A stretch of DNA of 15,397 nt from CAYYYA01 sp964487895. GTDB lineage: Bacteria; Patescibacteriota; Patescibacteriia; UBA1558; 2-01-FULL-52-15. The translations under genes were made by a program, and so were the position numbers. Position 1 is the stretch's first letter; every line of letters begins with the position of its first letter. The stretch covers positions 1-15,397 of the forward strand of contig CAZASM010000022.1 of the NCBI GenBank assembly GCA_964487895.1, read 5' to 3'. The notes beneath the pieces are model-generated. The model was given only the letters and a program-made list of their open reading frames with translations. It did not search any database and was not told the DNA's origin. Shown piece by piece: positions 7,201-13,230 of the stretch.

Positions 7201-10200
7201 TGTTTTAGCCAAAGTGAAGCTTGGACTAGCGTTGTAATTGATAGTACCGACAAATACTGGTAGTGATTCTTTCGCCACTCTACCTTGGCTGTCATACTGC
7301 TTGTAGCTAACGATAAACTGTCCGCCATCAGCTGATTTCACAGTCTGAATCACACGTCCTAAACCATCATAATACTCTCGCGAAGTAGTATAGTTACCAG
7401 CGCTGAAATAATCCTTAACTTCAGTATAATTTGGGAATGTGGCGTCTTGGTAGGTAATTACTTGCTTGGTAATCAACGTAGTGACAGAATTTGGATCAGA
7501 TAGTTCTTTTTTGATTAATCTGCCAAAAGCGTCGTAAGTATTTTTCTCTTGATACCCATTCGGATCTCGTGAAGATAATAATTGTCCTGTGGTCTTGTCA
7601 TATTTAGTGGCAGTCTGACGTCCGAGCGCGTCTGTCGTGGTACTGACAAAGAGATTATTGGTATCGTAGGTTAGACTAACTGCTGTGTTGTCTTTTGGAT
7701 CTTTCTTGGTCAAAGGTAAACCATAATTGTTATAGGTGGTTTCAATATCAACAGTGTTTGTTTTTAAATCTTCTTTTGTTAGGTTAGCCTTATCAACGCT
7801 ACCCAAAATTGTTGACTGATCGTAATAGAAATCTTGAGTTTTTGTTTCTGAAGTTGAATTGATGGTTTTAGTTTTTGGAGTTGCTAAAATGTGTTTCGTA
7901 GAATTTTGGGCGTAGGCGTAGGTGGTTGTTTTCTCGTCGCCACTAATGTTAGTGAAACTACCGGTGGTAATTTCCAACTGACCTTTGCCTAAATTTTCTT
8001 CAGTTAAAACGTTGCCGTTGGCAGTATCATAGGTATATTCCATGCCACGACCTTCTAAACTAATAGGAGACAAGGTACTGTTGTAATAGCTGCTGATAGC
8101 TGAAGCACTACGAGCAGTATTAGATAGACGGAATTCGTCAATCAAGGTAGGTACAGTACCGCCATTTCCTTCACCAAAAATAAATGTTTGGGTTATCAGT
8201 TCAGGTTGGCTTGCAGTGGTGTTTTGGTCAACCTGCGCACCATCAATATAAAGGGTTAAATTACTGCCACCGTTTTCGACTAAAGCCAAATGATACCAAC
8301 GATTTGGTTGAATACCAAAAGGTGTAACTACAGTAGGACGAGGACTACCATCATTTACGATTTCAATACCTAAGGTATGCGTACCAGATTCACCATTTAA
8401 AGCGCTATTGATCAGCCGTGAAGATGAAGAGATATTCGTACTGCGGAAAAAACCTCTATTAGCAGTCGGTAAACTTAAAGCCTTAAACCAAAACTCAATA
8501 GTCCAGCTACTCCCTAAGGTAAAAGTATTACCTGGTGTTAACGTAGGGACGCGGTACGCTCCATCATTTCGACCGTTAAAACTCTCTGCTGCATAGACAT
8601 TTACATCTTCGATCAGATCATAGCTGGAATTCACACCAATACCAGAGCGTTTTTCGCTACTACCTTTGGCTCCGTTCATATGGTACAGAGCGGTAGTATT
8701 ACTATCAAAAGTGTGTTCGCGTAAGGCGTAGGTATCCAAAATATTGCCTTCAGTTGTTGCCTGATTATCTAATCCCACAAACGTCCTATTACCGACCGTT
8801 GATGTCATCCATTCATAGTTGGTTTGGGATTTTATATAATCAGAACTATCCAATCGGCGCTCCCGTAATTTACGACCGTGAGTATAATAACTTGGGTCAA
8901 TGGTTGATCCACTATTTCCAGCTGTGGCATATTTAGAGTCTACAATCTGAATATTTGAATCACTCGGTTGATTATTTACTGATAGTTCTAAATTCCCGGC
9001 TGAATAGTAAGTAGGATTTGATGTACCGTTTATGGTTAATGCTTCAATTCTAATACGACCTGGAGAACCATTGCCTCCGCTATTACTATTACCGACAGAA
9101 CCATGGAGACCAAATCCGCCACTACCCCCAGTAGCAGTAACTTTATTACTACCAATAGATGCTTGATTTTTAGCTTTAATTAAAATCGAACCGCCAGAAC
9201 CGCCGCCGCCACCTCCAGTATAGATATCACCAGAATATGTTGTAAAATGCATACCGTCTTCGCCATTAATACCGTCTGCATTAATTTCTCCATTCACCAA
9301 GATTGTGTCAGCTGATAGGCTTATAATGCCTCCGCCAGAACCGCCAAAGCCAATATCGATTGAACCGCCATTATGGCCTGCTCCCCCACCTGAGCCGAGT
9401 TCTAGTGGTTGCAATAAATAACTTCCATACGCAGAACCGCCATCACCGAAATTATTTGGTACATTTGGAGCATCACCCCCGACGGTTGCATAACCTGCTC
9501 CGCCACCACCATAACCAGTGGATCCAAAATTCGCACCCATTTCTCCTTTTCCTGGACCTCCACCATCACCACCATTACCATTACTCCAGCCTCCACCGCC
9601 ATAACCCAACCCTTCAGCAGTCAAAATACCATCAATCCGAGCTAGGCCTTGAACGCGGATAGTAACATTTGGATCAACAACTACTGTGTGACCGTTTTGA
9701 ATAGTTAGACTAGTAAACTCTTTATTAGTTGACCAGTGATCATTGCCGATAGAGACATAGGCACCATCTGAACCGTCTCCAAGATCTACGTTTACAACCG
9801 CCGATCCTGTCTTCTTGGTAACTTGTCCAAAACCATAGACATCCTGCACAAAGTTTTGGATGTAGCTCGCGCTTGTGCCATTAGCGTAGCCATAATACGT
9901 ACCCGTCAGATTACCGAGACCATCGTGAACTAATATCTCTTTGGCTACAAATAAACTAAACGGTAATTGCTGATTAGTAACATTCCCAGCTCCGTCACGC
10001 TCATCAGCAGAATAGCCATAATGAATCTCGGCTGACCCACCAGATTGGAAATCTAGCTTGTTTAAAATATCAGGTTTCTCTAAAGACCCAAGATATACCT
10101 CATCAAAATTTAAACTGGCATTATTTAATGAATGAATAACATCTTGAGCTTGGTCACCGTTGAGATCGGCTACGGCTACAGGTAATGTGGTTTCAAAATA

Positions 10201-12330
10201 AGCGGTAGTACCAGCTATGAATTCATTTATCACCGTCTGACCTAAAATACTCAATGTGCCTCCAGACTGTCGCGCGCCACCAGCAGAAACATTTTTGAAT
10301 CGACTATACCCAGCACCATCAACAATACCATTATGATCATAGTCGCTAATGAGATTAACTTGTTGCGTCGGTGTCGATGAGTTACCGTTGTAATAACTCA
10401 TCTGAGCCAGAGGTCCAAAAAGGGTTGTAATAGCAAAACCTCCACCGTTATTTAGATAAGCTCCCCCAGCAGTTTCAGAGAAGCTACCAAATGAACAATC
10501 ATAATTATAAAAGATATCTTGTAACCCATCATGATTTAGATCAGCGTACCCCATCGGACTACCACCATAGCCGAGGCAATCTGCCATACCCATGGTAACA
10601 CTGACAGCATAATCAGCATCAAGATTCCAACCTGCACCTGGTGTTTTGATATACCCAGCCACAGCAGTCGAAGCGTTGGTAGGATGACTCTCGTAAAGAA
10701 TGTCATCGTAGCCGTCATTATTGAGGTCAACAAAATTCACTGCATTTTGTGGAGTTGAACCCGGACCAGTAGACTGTGATAACGAGAATGGTGACCCACC
10801 AGACACCAGTGTCCAACCTGCGCCAGTATTTAGATATGAATTAGTATTAGTAATCATATCAATCTTATGATCACCATTAAGCTCAGCGAAAGCGACTGGA
10901 ATAGAGGTATACCGATTACAGGGGAAGCCACTGCCAAAACTCATACTATGTGGTCCGCCTGTCCATCCCCCTTTGGTATCATTTTGAAAGACATTCATGT
11001 TCAACGTACCGTTACCACAATACAATCGTATATAGTCGGTAAACCCATCTTGATTTAAATCAATAAACATATCGCGCTTACTCTCCGCTATGCCCATAAC
11101 CTGACCAAGTACGTGACCGCTCGGTAAATGGTATTGAGCTGTTGATGTATAGGCTGGCGTGTCTATCGAATACATGAAAGTGGTCTGATCTTTACTACTC
11201 TCTACCCCATCTTTGTAAGCTTTTGGGGTTATAGAGGTTAGTAGTTTCTTGTTGCCACCGACATTATTTTCATACGAAATATCATAGGCTCGAGTTACAA
11301 TCCCTGAGGTCAGCACCTCAATCCTAGTTAATAAAAATCTGGTCTCCACTTGAAAACCAGTCTGATAAGAAATACTTTGAACATTAGTCGCTGTTCCAGG
11401 GAATGCCGTAGCAAATGGCTGAAATTTTATTTCATAAATACCGTCAGTAGTGCCACTACCTGTATAAACGATACGTTTAGGATAAACTTGATTACCATCT
11501 TTGACGTACTCGTATTTAACAAAATTACTATTAGTATCGCGAATTTCTGACAACATCCATTTATAAACTTTGGTAGAATCATTCGGATTTGTCTGTTTGG
11601 ACACTGACTCACGACCAAAGGTATATCTGGTACCAAGTTTATCAATAACTACCCAACCGCTGGCTGAATACTGAACATCATTAAAATCTGATTCTATGCG
11701 TTTCCCATAACTACCGTAACCTGAGCCATCAACTGAAATTGGCACCAAATCAGCTGAACCCCCTAGATTAAGTTTAAAATAGTTGTCAGTGTATAACTTA
11801 TCAGTACCCGAACGACTGTCACGTTCGATCGACGGCAGACTTAGCTCCCAACCAAAACCAGTCACGGAGCCAATGGCTGCCCTTTGATGATTATAATTTA
11901 GAGAAAAAATTGGACTAAGATTCTGACGTCCTGCTGGAAATTCTATCGGAGCAGTATAGCTAAAGGTCCCGCTGAAATCATCAATACCATAGTTAGAGCC
12001 CACTTTTGGCTTAGCGCCGGCGTTATCACGAGTAGAATACATGTCCAAAGGTACCGGCTCATTGGCATTTATCTCGGTGATACCTCCGTCAGGAATTGTG
12101 TCTAACCCTTGCAAGGCTTGGCTCAGAGAATCTGATTGACCTTCGTTATCTTTGATGCTTATCGGCTGCGTGACTGCTGGTAAAATAATTGGCTCATTCG
12201 ATGACACTGTCTCTGTCTCAGACGACACAGACACAGAATCACTAGCCCACACCGGTGCCAAGGGCATGATAACCAAGAGCGAAACAAAAAAACAAACCAC
12301 AATTTTAGTAACTTGATACTTAATTCTCAT
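4270..12330 (-). CDS. Giant exported SpvB/TcdB/Rhs polymorphic toxin with nested extra domains
   Basis: This 2686-residue protein has, in order: a Sec signal peptide (1-29, cleavage likely at VWA|SD); a linker rich in Ser/Thr/Glu; an SpvB-like domain (about 108-360, 'GSNYGIDDFSGTFSYTAPI', 'SLNYNHQR', 'GFGWEL'); at least six FG-GAP/VCBS calcium-loop motifs such as 'DLNQDGFTD' and 'DLNNDGYDD' (about 420-735); a TcdB-middle-like segment (755-842); a Gly-rich insert (846-1095); a segment resuming with 'YYTHGRKLRERRLDSSDY'; a LamG-like insert (1213-1425); about 15 Rhs/YD repeats ('YTYDxxGN', 1428-2149); an acidic insert (2150-2327); the remaining Rhs core with 'YFGARYYG' (2427-2434) and 'NSYAYSRNNPVILVDPDG' (2475-2492); and a variable tip (2493-2686). 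TcB-TcC and Rhs proteins form hollow shells that hold the C-terminal effector, and the DPxG motif marks the self-cleavage region. The signal peptide points to WapA-like Sec export rather than injection by a type VI system. A small acidic gene follows at once. There is no frameshift over 8 kb. Confidence 0.92.
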   Translation of the reverse strand: MRIKYQVTKIVVCFFVSLLVIMPLAPVWASDSVSVSSETETVSSNEPIILPAVTQPISIKDNEGQSDSLSQALQGLDTIPDGGITEINANEPVPLDMYSTRDNAGAKPKVGSNYGIDDFSGTFSYTAPIEFPAGRQNLSPIFSLNYNHQRAAIGSVTGFGWELSLPSIERDSRSGTDKLYTDNYFKLNLGGSADLVPISVDGSGYGSYGKRIESDFNDVQYSASGWVVIDKLGTRYTFGRESVSKQTNPNDSTKVYKWMLSEIRDTNSNFVKYEYVKDGNQVYPKRIVYTGSGTTDGIYEIKFQPFATAFPGTATNVQSISYQTGFQVETRFLLTRIEVLTSGIVTRAYDISYENNVGGNKKLLTSITPKAYKDGVESSKDQTTFMYSIDTPAYTSTAQYHLPSGHVLGQVMGIAESKRDMFIDLNQDGFTDYIRLYCGNGTLNMNVFQNDTKGGWTGGPHSMSFGSGFPCNRYTSIPVAFAELNGDHKIDMITNTNSYLNTGAGWTLVSGGSPFSLSQSTGPGSTPQNAVNFVDLNNDGYDDILYESHPTNASTAVAGYIKTPGAGWNLDADYAVSVTMGMADCLGYGGSPMGYADLNHDGLQDIFYNYDCSFGSFSETAGGAYLNNGGGFAITTLFGPLAQMSYYNGNSSTPTQQVNLISDYDHNGIVDGAGYSRFKNVSAGGARQSGGTLSILGQTVINEFIAGTTAYFETTLPVAVADLNGDQAQDVIHSLNNASLNFDEVYLGSLEKPDILNKLDFQSGGSAEIHYGYSADERDGAGNVTNQQLPFSLFVAKEILVHDGLGNLTGTYYGYANGTSASYIQNFVQDVYGFGQVTKKTGSAVVNVDLGDGSDGAYVSIGNDHWSTNKEFTSLTIQNGHTVVVDPNVTIRVQGLARIDGILTAEGLGYGGGGWSNGNGGDGGGPGKGEMGANFGSTGYGGGGAGYATVGGDAPNVPNNFGDGGSAYGSYLLQPLELGSGGGAGHNGGSIDIGFGGSGGGIISLSADTILVNGEINADGINGEDGMHFTTYSGDIYTGGGGGGSGGSILIKAKNQASIGSNKVTATGGSGGFGLHGSVGNSNSGGNGSPGRIRIEALTINGTSNPTYYSAGNLELSVNNQPSDSNIQIVDSKYATAGNSGSTIDPSYYTHGRKLRERRLDSSDYIKSQTNYEWMTSTVGNRTFVGLDNQATTEGNILDTYALREHTFDSNTTALYHMNGAKGSSEKRSGIGVNSSYDLIEDVNVYAAESFNGRNDGAYRVPTLTPGNTFTLGSSWTIEFWFKALSLPTANRGFFRSTNISSSSRLINSALNGESGTHTLGIEIVNDGSPRPTVVTPFGIQPNRWYHLALVENGGSNLTLYIDGAQVDQNTTASQPELITQTFIFGEGNGGTVPTLIDEFRLSNTARSASAISSYYNSTLSPISLEGRGMEYTYDTANGNVLTEENLGKGQLEITTGSFTNISGDEKTTTYAYAQNSTKHILATPKTKTINSTSETKTQDFYYDQSTILGSVDKANLTKEDLKTNTVDIETTYNNYGLPLTKKDPKDNTAVSLTYDTNNLFVSTTTDALGRQTATKYDKTTGQLLSSRDPNGYQEKNTYDAFGRLIKKELSDPNSVTTLITKQVITYQDATFPNYTEVKDYFSAGNYTTSREYYDGLGRVIQTVKSADGGQFIVSYKQYDSQGRVAKESLPVFVGTINYNASPSFTLAKTYTYDALDRVLTEVTPTGMTSYAYDGLVTTITDPKGKLKKLTKDAHDNLVKVEEFNGGSPYITTYEYSLTNKLKKITDALGNIRTFTYDALDNLTQQDMVHKSSVSNPVKWTYTYDKNGNVLSKADPKYQTTNYTYDTLNRLVTENFTGKTGIEYALTYDQGSGQIGRLTSAVSNNGVTMNYTYDKQGKPLTVTRTIDGMSYVLTYTYDWNGNVASITYPEGERIDYLYNSVGQINQVNKVKNAQTTVLASNVTYSPLGQITHLERANGVTTDYTYDPAKIYRLTRILSFKGSTKLQDLGYSYDANGNILAMSDTSNTQLAKTTNYTYDDLNRLTSVAVTGAASGTNYSHSYTYDAIGNILTSEAGTYTYNNNNPHQANNIGGTAYIYDTNGNVKYIGQDFLRSDYRDRMDYSRQANSADYTEYLYDHTNQRVKKHTVAYVTPPGGGGCAHPDDCPDPEQGAPVMIQPTVEPIPGKLPMPIDESLEGESSMEQVVGEQTDDSIFTPEVSTQPTDSSLTPISVLHTPDSEVTIQILDNLDIEEPVIEPLVVEPLATSTEEIINPEPVVPIEPDQSLANDATATSTEEMLITPDSDITEAPITSVEEPQPDIAPVGSDIATYYIDKYYEKEFGGVARNHYFIGNVKLGSEVLSGANTGIFYSLSDHLGSSSLITNSTGSITEVADYKPYGSISYSNITQNIGDHYKFTGKELDSENGLSYFGARYYGQANGRFMAIDPVMFSLASDERTQQKTGAKQQQLLADPQSLNSYAYSRNNPVILVDPDGKWWKEVITGRQSFADFNVEIGQAAQQLYDTSKVWQKAMDHPVATGVATGVAGGATAAGATLALGGSVTCGIICGSTAATVVTTVAPVAPLASKVTNLSTKPIVRGALDKLEKVGDQINKSPQEILDKASSATIRLVDNANNQNINILISKNANNIRDGFIRVTLNPSAQRVISAGTMRFNQVWNGIIDGRFKPF
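4273..4854 (-). other. Variable C-terminal effector tip of the Rhs toxin
   Basis: These are the 194 residues after the conserved DPDG (2489-2492). First comes a linker (2493-2529), then an Ala/Gly/Thr/Val-rich hydrophobic stretch (about 2530-2582, 'GGATAAGATLALGGSVTCG') that could be a membrane-active or packing segment. A compact terminal domain of about 100 residues follows and ends 'GFIRVTLNPSAQRVISAG' (2650-2667) and 'FKPF'. The strand-rich end with Arg, Thr, Ser and Asn resembles small BECR-fold RNase toxins in general shape. I cannot place it in a named family. Confidence 0.6.
4702..4732 (-). repeat. 12-bp tandem repeat, about 2.6 copies
   Basis: The 12-bp unit CGCCACACCAGT repeats at 4702-4713 and 4714-4725, with a partial copy at 4726-4732. 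It encodes the repeated tetrapeptide 'VATG' at the start of the hydrophobic stretch in the toxin tip. The length is a multiple of three, so unit gain or loss would keep the frame. Confidence 0.8.
5350..5883 (-). other. Acidic Pro/Ser/Thr-rich disordered insert inside the Rhs core
   Basis: Residues 2150-2327 start with 'TPPGGGG' and two cysteines ('CAHPDDCPDP'), then become Glu/Asp/Pro/Thr-rich with a repeated 'ATSTEE' word (about 60 nt apart) and many 'EP' pairs. The insert splits a loop that in ordinary Rhs proteins runs directly from 'YDHTNQRVKK' to 'TYYIDKYYEKE'. It has almost no aromatic residues and is expected to be unstructured. Confidence 0.75.
8056..8703 (-). other. LamG / concanavalin-A-like lectin module inserted in the toxin
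   Basis: Residues about 1213-1425 match the LamG_3 pattern (PF13385): 'TALYHMNG' at the start, 'SWTIEFWFKA' in the first sheet, 'NRWYHLALV' followed by 'LTLYIDGAQV', and 'TLIDEFRLSNTARS' at the end. Such jelly-roll domains bind carbohydrate or protein on cell surfaces. It is placed just before the Rhs repeats begin ('GRGMEYTYDTANGNVL'), and could serve for target-cell recognition. Confidence 0.85.
9046..9795 (-). other. Glycine-rich probable beta-helix module inserted in the toxin
   Basis: Residues about 846-1095 begin with a solenoid-like pattern ('TSLTIQNGHTVVVDPNVTI', 'VQGLARIDGILTAEG'), pass into long Gly-rich runs ('GYGGGGWSNGNGGDGGG'), and return to short strands ('GGSILIKA', 'GSPGRIRIEAL'). 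The alternation of strand-forming words and Gly loops is typical of exported right-handed beta-helix proteins. It separates 'VYGFGQVTKK', the normal end of the TcdB-middle segment, from 'YYTHGRKLRE', which normally follows it closely in TcB-like proteins. It therefore looks like an insertion. Confidence 0.7.
12244..12330 (-). other. Sec signal peptide of the Rhs toxin
   Basis: The first 29 residues show a basic n-region (R2, K4, K9), a hydrophobic core (about 10-23, 'IVVCFFVSLLVIMP') and a small-residue c-region ending 'APVWA' before SD. No lipobox cysteine follows the core. The mature protein is therefore expected to be exported as a soluble or surface-associated polypeptide. Confidence 0.85.
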
Positions 12331-12371
12331 AAATAATATGGCTAATTATCGTTGCTTAATGGTTTGTTTTG

Positions 12372-12500
12372 CTATTGTTGATTTTTTGTCAGTTCGCCTA
12401 AACTTATGAACAGTTTTTTTTGACCGACATTTCGAGAGACGGCTTTAGAAGTCTCAAACCAGTTTGTAATTCTATCTTCTGAAGGCTCAAAATTACTCAT
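12372..12500 (-). CDS. Possible 42-codon leader ORF upstream of the toxin gene
   Basis: ATG at 12500 opens a 42-codon frame ending at TAG 12374-12372, wholly inside the predicted toxin mRNA leader. The peptide starts 'MSNFEPSEDRITNWFE' and ends 'LFISLGELTKNQQ'. Its composition is protein-like (Trp, Phe, a basic centre), but I recognise no family. There is no clear ribosome binding site, though most genes here also lack one. In AT-rich DNA a frame of this length is not rare by chance. It could be a regulatory leader peptide, a tiny gene, or nothing. Confidence 0.2.
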   Translation of the reverse strand: MSNFEPSEDRITNWFETSKAVSRNVGQKKLFISLGELTKNQQ

Positions 12501-12514
12501 TTCCGACGGCTTCT
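12428..12514 (-). promoter_or_regulatory. Repetitive, potentially structured toxin mRNA leader
   Basis: Two hairpins can form in the minus-strand RNA: an 8-bp stem with one wobble (12466-12473 with 12489-12496) and a 5-bp stem (12436-12440 with 12451-12455, loop 10). An imperfect direct repeat, CATTTC-N1-4-GACGGCTT, occurs at 12428-12445 and 12498-12512. A second pair, GAAG(T/G)CTCAAA, lies at 12449-12459 and 12481-12491. No known riboswitch class is recognised. Confidence 0.35.
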
Positions 12515-12543
12515 ATCTAAAAAAGGGCTTATTTATCAAGGTA

Positions 12544-12552
12544 ATTATAGCA
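12544..12552 (-). promoter_or_regulatory. Extended -10 promoter candidate for the toxin gene
   Basis: On the minus strand TGC precedes TATAAT (12549-12544), forming a perfect TGn-TATAAT extended -10. No good -35 box is seen at the usual distance, which is acceptable for extended -10 promoters. A start near 12537 would give a leader of about 205 nt before the toxin ATG. This places the toxin-immunity pair on its own transcript, separate from the upstream asparaginase/NDT operon. Confidence 0.5.
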
Positions 12553-12614
12553 TTTAATGATATTTAAGGAACGTAGTACTGACTTCTCATAATTAGTTGT
12601 ATGGAGATTGCTTC

Positions 12615-12646
12615 CTCTGTACCGATCGCGTAGCTTTGGTACAGAG
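12615..12646. repeat. Perfect 9-bp inverted repeat downstream of the NDT-RHH gene
   Basis: CTCTGTACC (12615-12623) and GGTACAGAG (12638-12646) are perfect complements around a 14-nt loop, extendable by two pairs with one G-U. The hairpin starts 18 nt after the stop of the upstream gene. No T-run follows on either strand, so it is not a standard intrinsic terminator. It may be an mRNA 3'-end stabiliser, a Rho-assisted terminator or a protein-binding palindrome. The rest of the 333-nt gap between the two genes holds only the promoter and leader elements listed here. Confidence 0.6.
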
Positions 12647-12663
12647 TCGCAACGACAACAACT

Positions 12664-13230
12664 CTACTCCAACCTGCGGCGATAATCCTCGTCATGCTTC
12701 ATCATCTCTTCCAGCTGTTGCCGGACAAAATCAGCTTTATTCGTAGTTTGTTTCTCGGCTTTCCAGTGGAGAAAACGCTCAATTTTTGGTGTCAGACGTA
12801 AGGTAAATTTGACTGAGTGATTCTCCTTACCAATATCCTGATCCAGATATTGTAAAAACTCTTTAACCTTAGTTTTAAAATTATTAACAGTGAAAAATTC
12901 TACTCGTAGATATTCTTTAATAGACTTATTCAAGGTCAAAGCTTTGACGGAAGTGTCAAGTTTAGTGCCGGTTGCTAAAAGATATAATACTGGCTTCTTA
13001 TGAGCTATCGCCACAGCTAGAAGATAGCCAGCTTCAGCATCAGATCCGCTGGAATCAATAATGACAGCATCAATCTGCTCGACACCTCCCTGCTCGTCCA
13101 TTTCAAAGTCTGGCTTGGCTTTGACATTATCAACCACTGTTAAACCGCTATGACGCAATAGCTGAGAGGTTTCTTGAAAGATCAACAGCTGCGTGGGATT
13201 TTTCACATTGGCAAAATAGTAAATTCTCAT
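12664..13230 (-). CDS. Nucleoside 2-deoxyribosyltransferase-like domain fused to a ribbon-helix-helix-like C-terminus
   Basis: The N-terminal 130 residues resemble the nucleoside 2-deoxyribosyltransferase / SLOG-related Rossmann fold. They open with 'MRIYYFANV', and 'DAVIIDSSGSDAEAGYLLAVAIAHKKPVLYL' (54-84) matches the 'D-x-S-x-G-x-x-E-x-G-x-A-x-x-x-x-KPV' core, with Glu66 as the likely nucleophile. NDT enzymes exchange or hydrolyse the base of deoxynucleosides and some act in house-cleaning. Residues about 139-180 ('VKFTLRLTPKIERFLHW', then 'TTNKADFVRQQLEEMM') look like a ribbon-helix-helix: one strand and two helices with Arg on the strand. This suggests DNA binding, dimerisation or both. 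The gene overlaps the upstream asparaginase-like gene by ATGA, so the two products are probably made in step. Whether it is an enzyme, a nucleotide-sensing repressor or both cannot be decided from sequence. Confidence 0.7.
   Translation of the reverse strand: MRIYYFANVKNPTQLLIFQETSQLLRHSGLTVVDNVKAKPDFEMDEQGGVEQIDAVIIDSSGSDAEAGYLLAVAIAHKKPVLYLLATGTKLDTSVKALTLNKSIKEYLRVEFFTVNNFKTKVKEFLQYLDQDIGKENHSVKFTLRLTPKIERFLHWKAEKQTTNKADFVRQQLEEMMKHDEDYRRRLE

Noticed and set aside
5880..8050. Regularly spaced similar short sequences that could suggest a CRISPR array
   Set aside because: The similarity is at the protein level ('YTYD..GN' Rhs repeats) inside one long open frame. DNA repeats are imperfect and spacing varies.
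9360..9662. A His-rich plus-strand open frame suggesting a metal-binding protein
   Set aside because: It is antisense to the Gly-rich stretch of the toxin; GGN-rich coding on one strand gives CCN/CAN-rich frames on the other.
12436..12455. Intrinsic terminator or known riboswitch in the toxin leader
   Set aside because: The hairpins lack a following T-run, and no conserved riboswitch core is recognisable.
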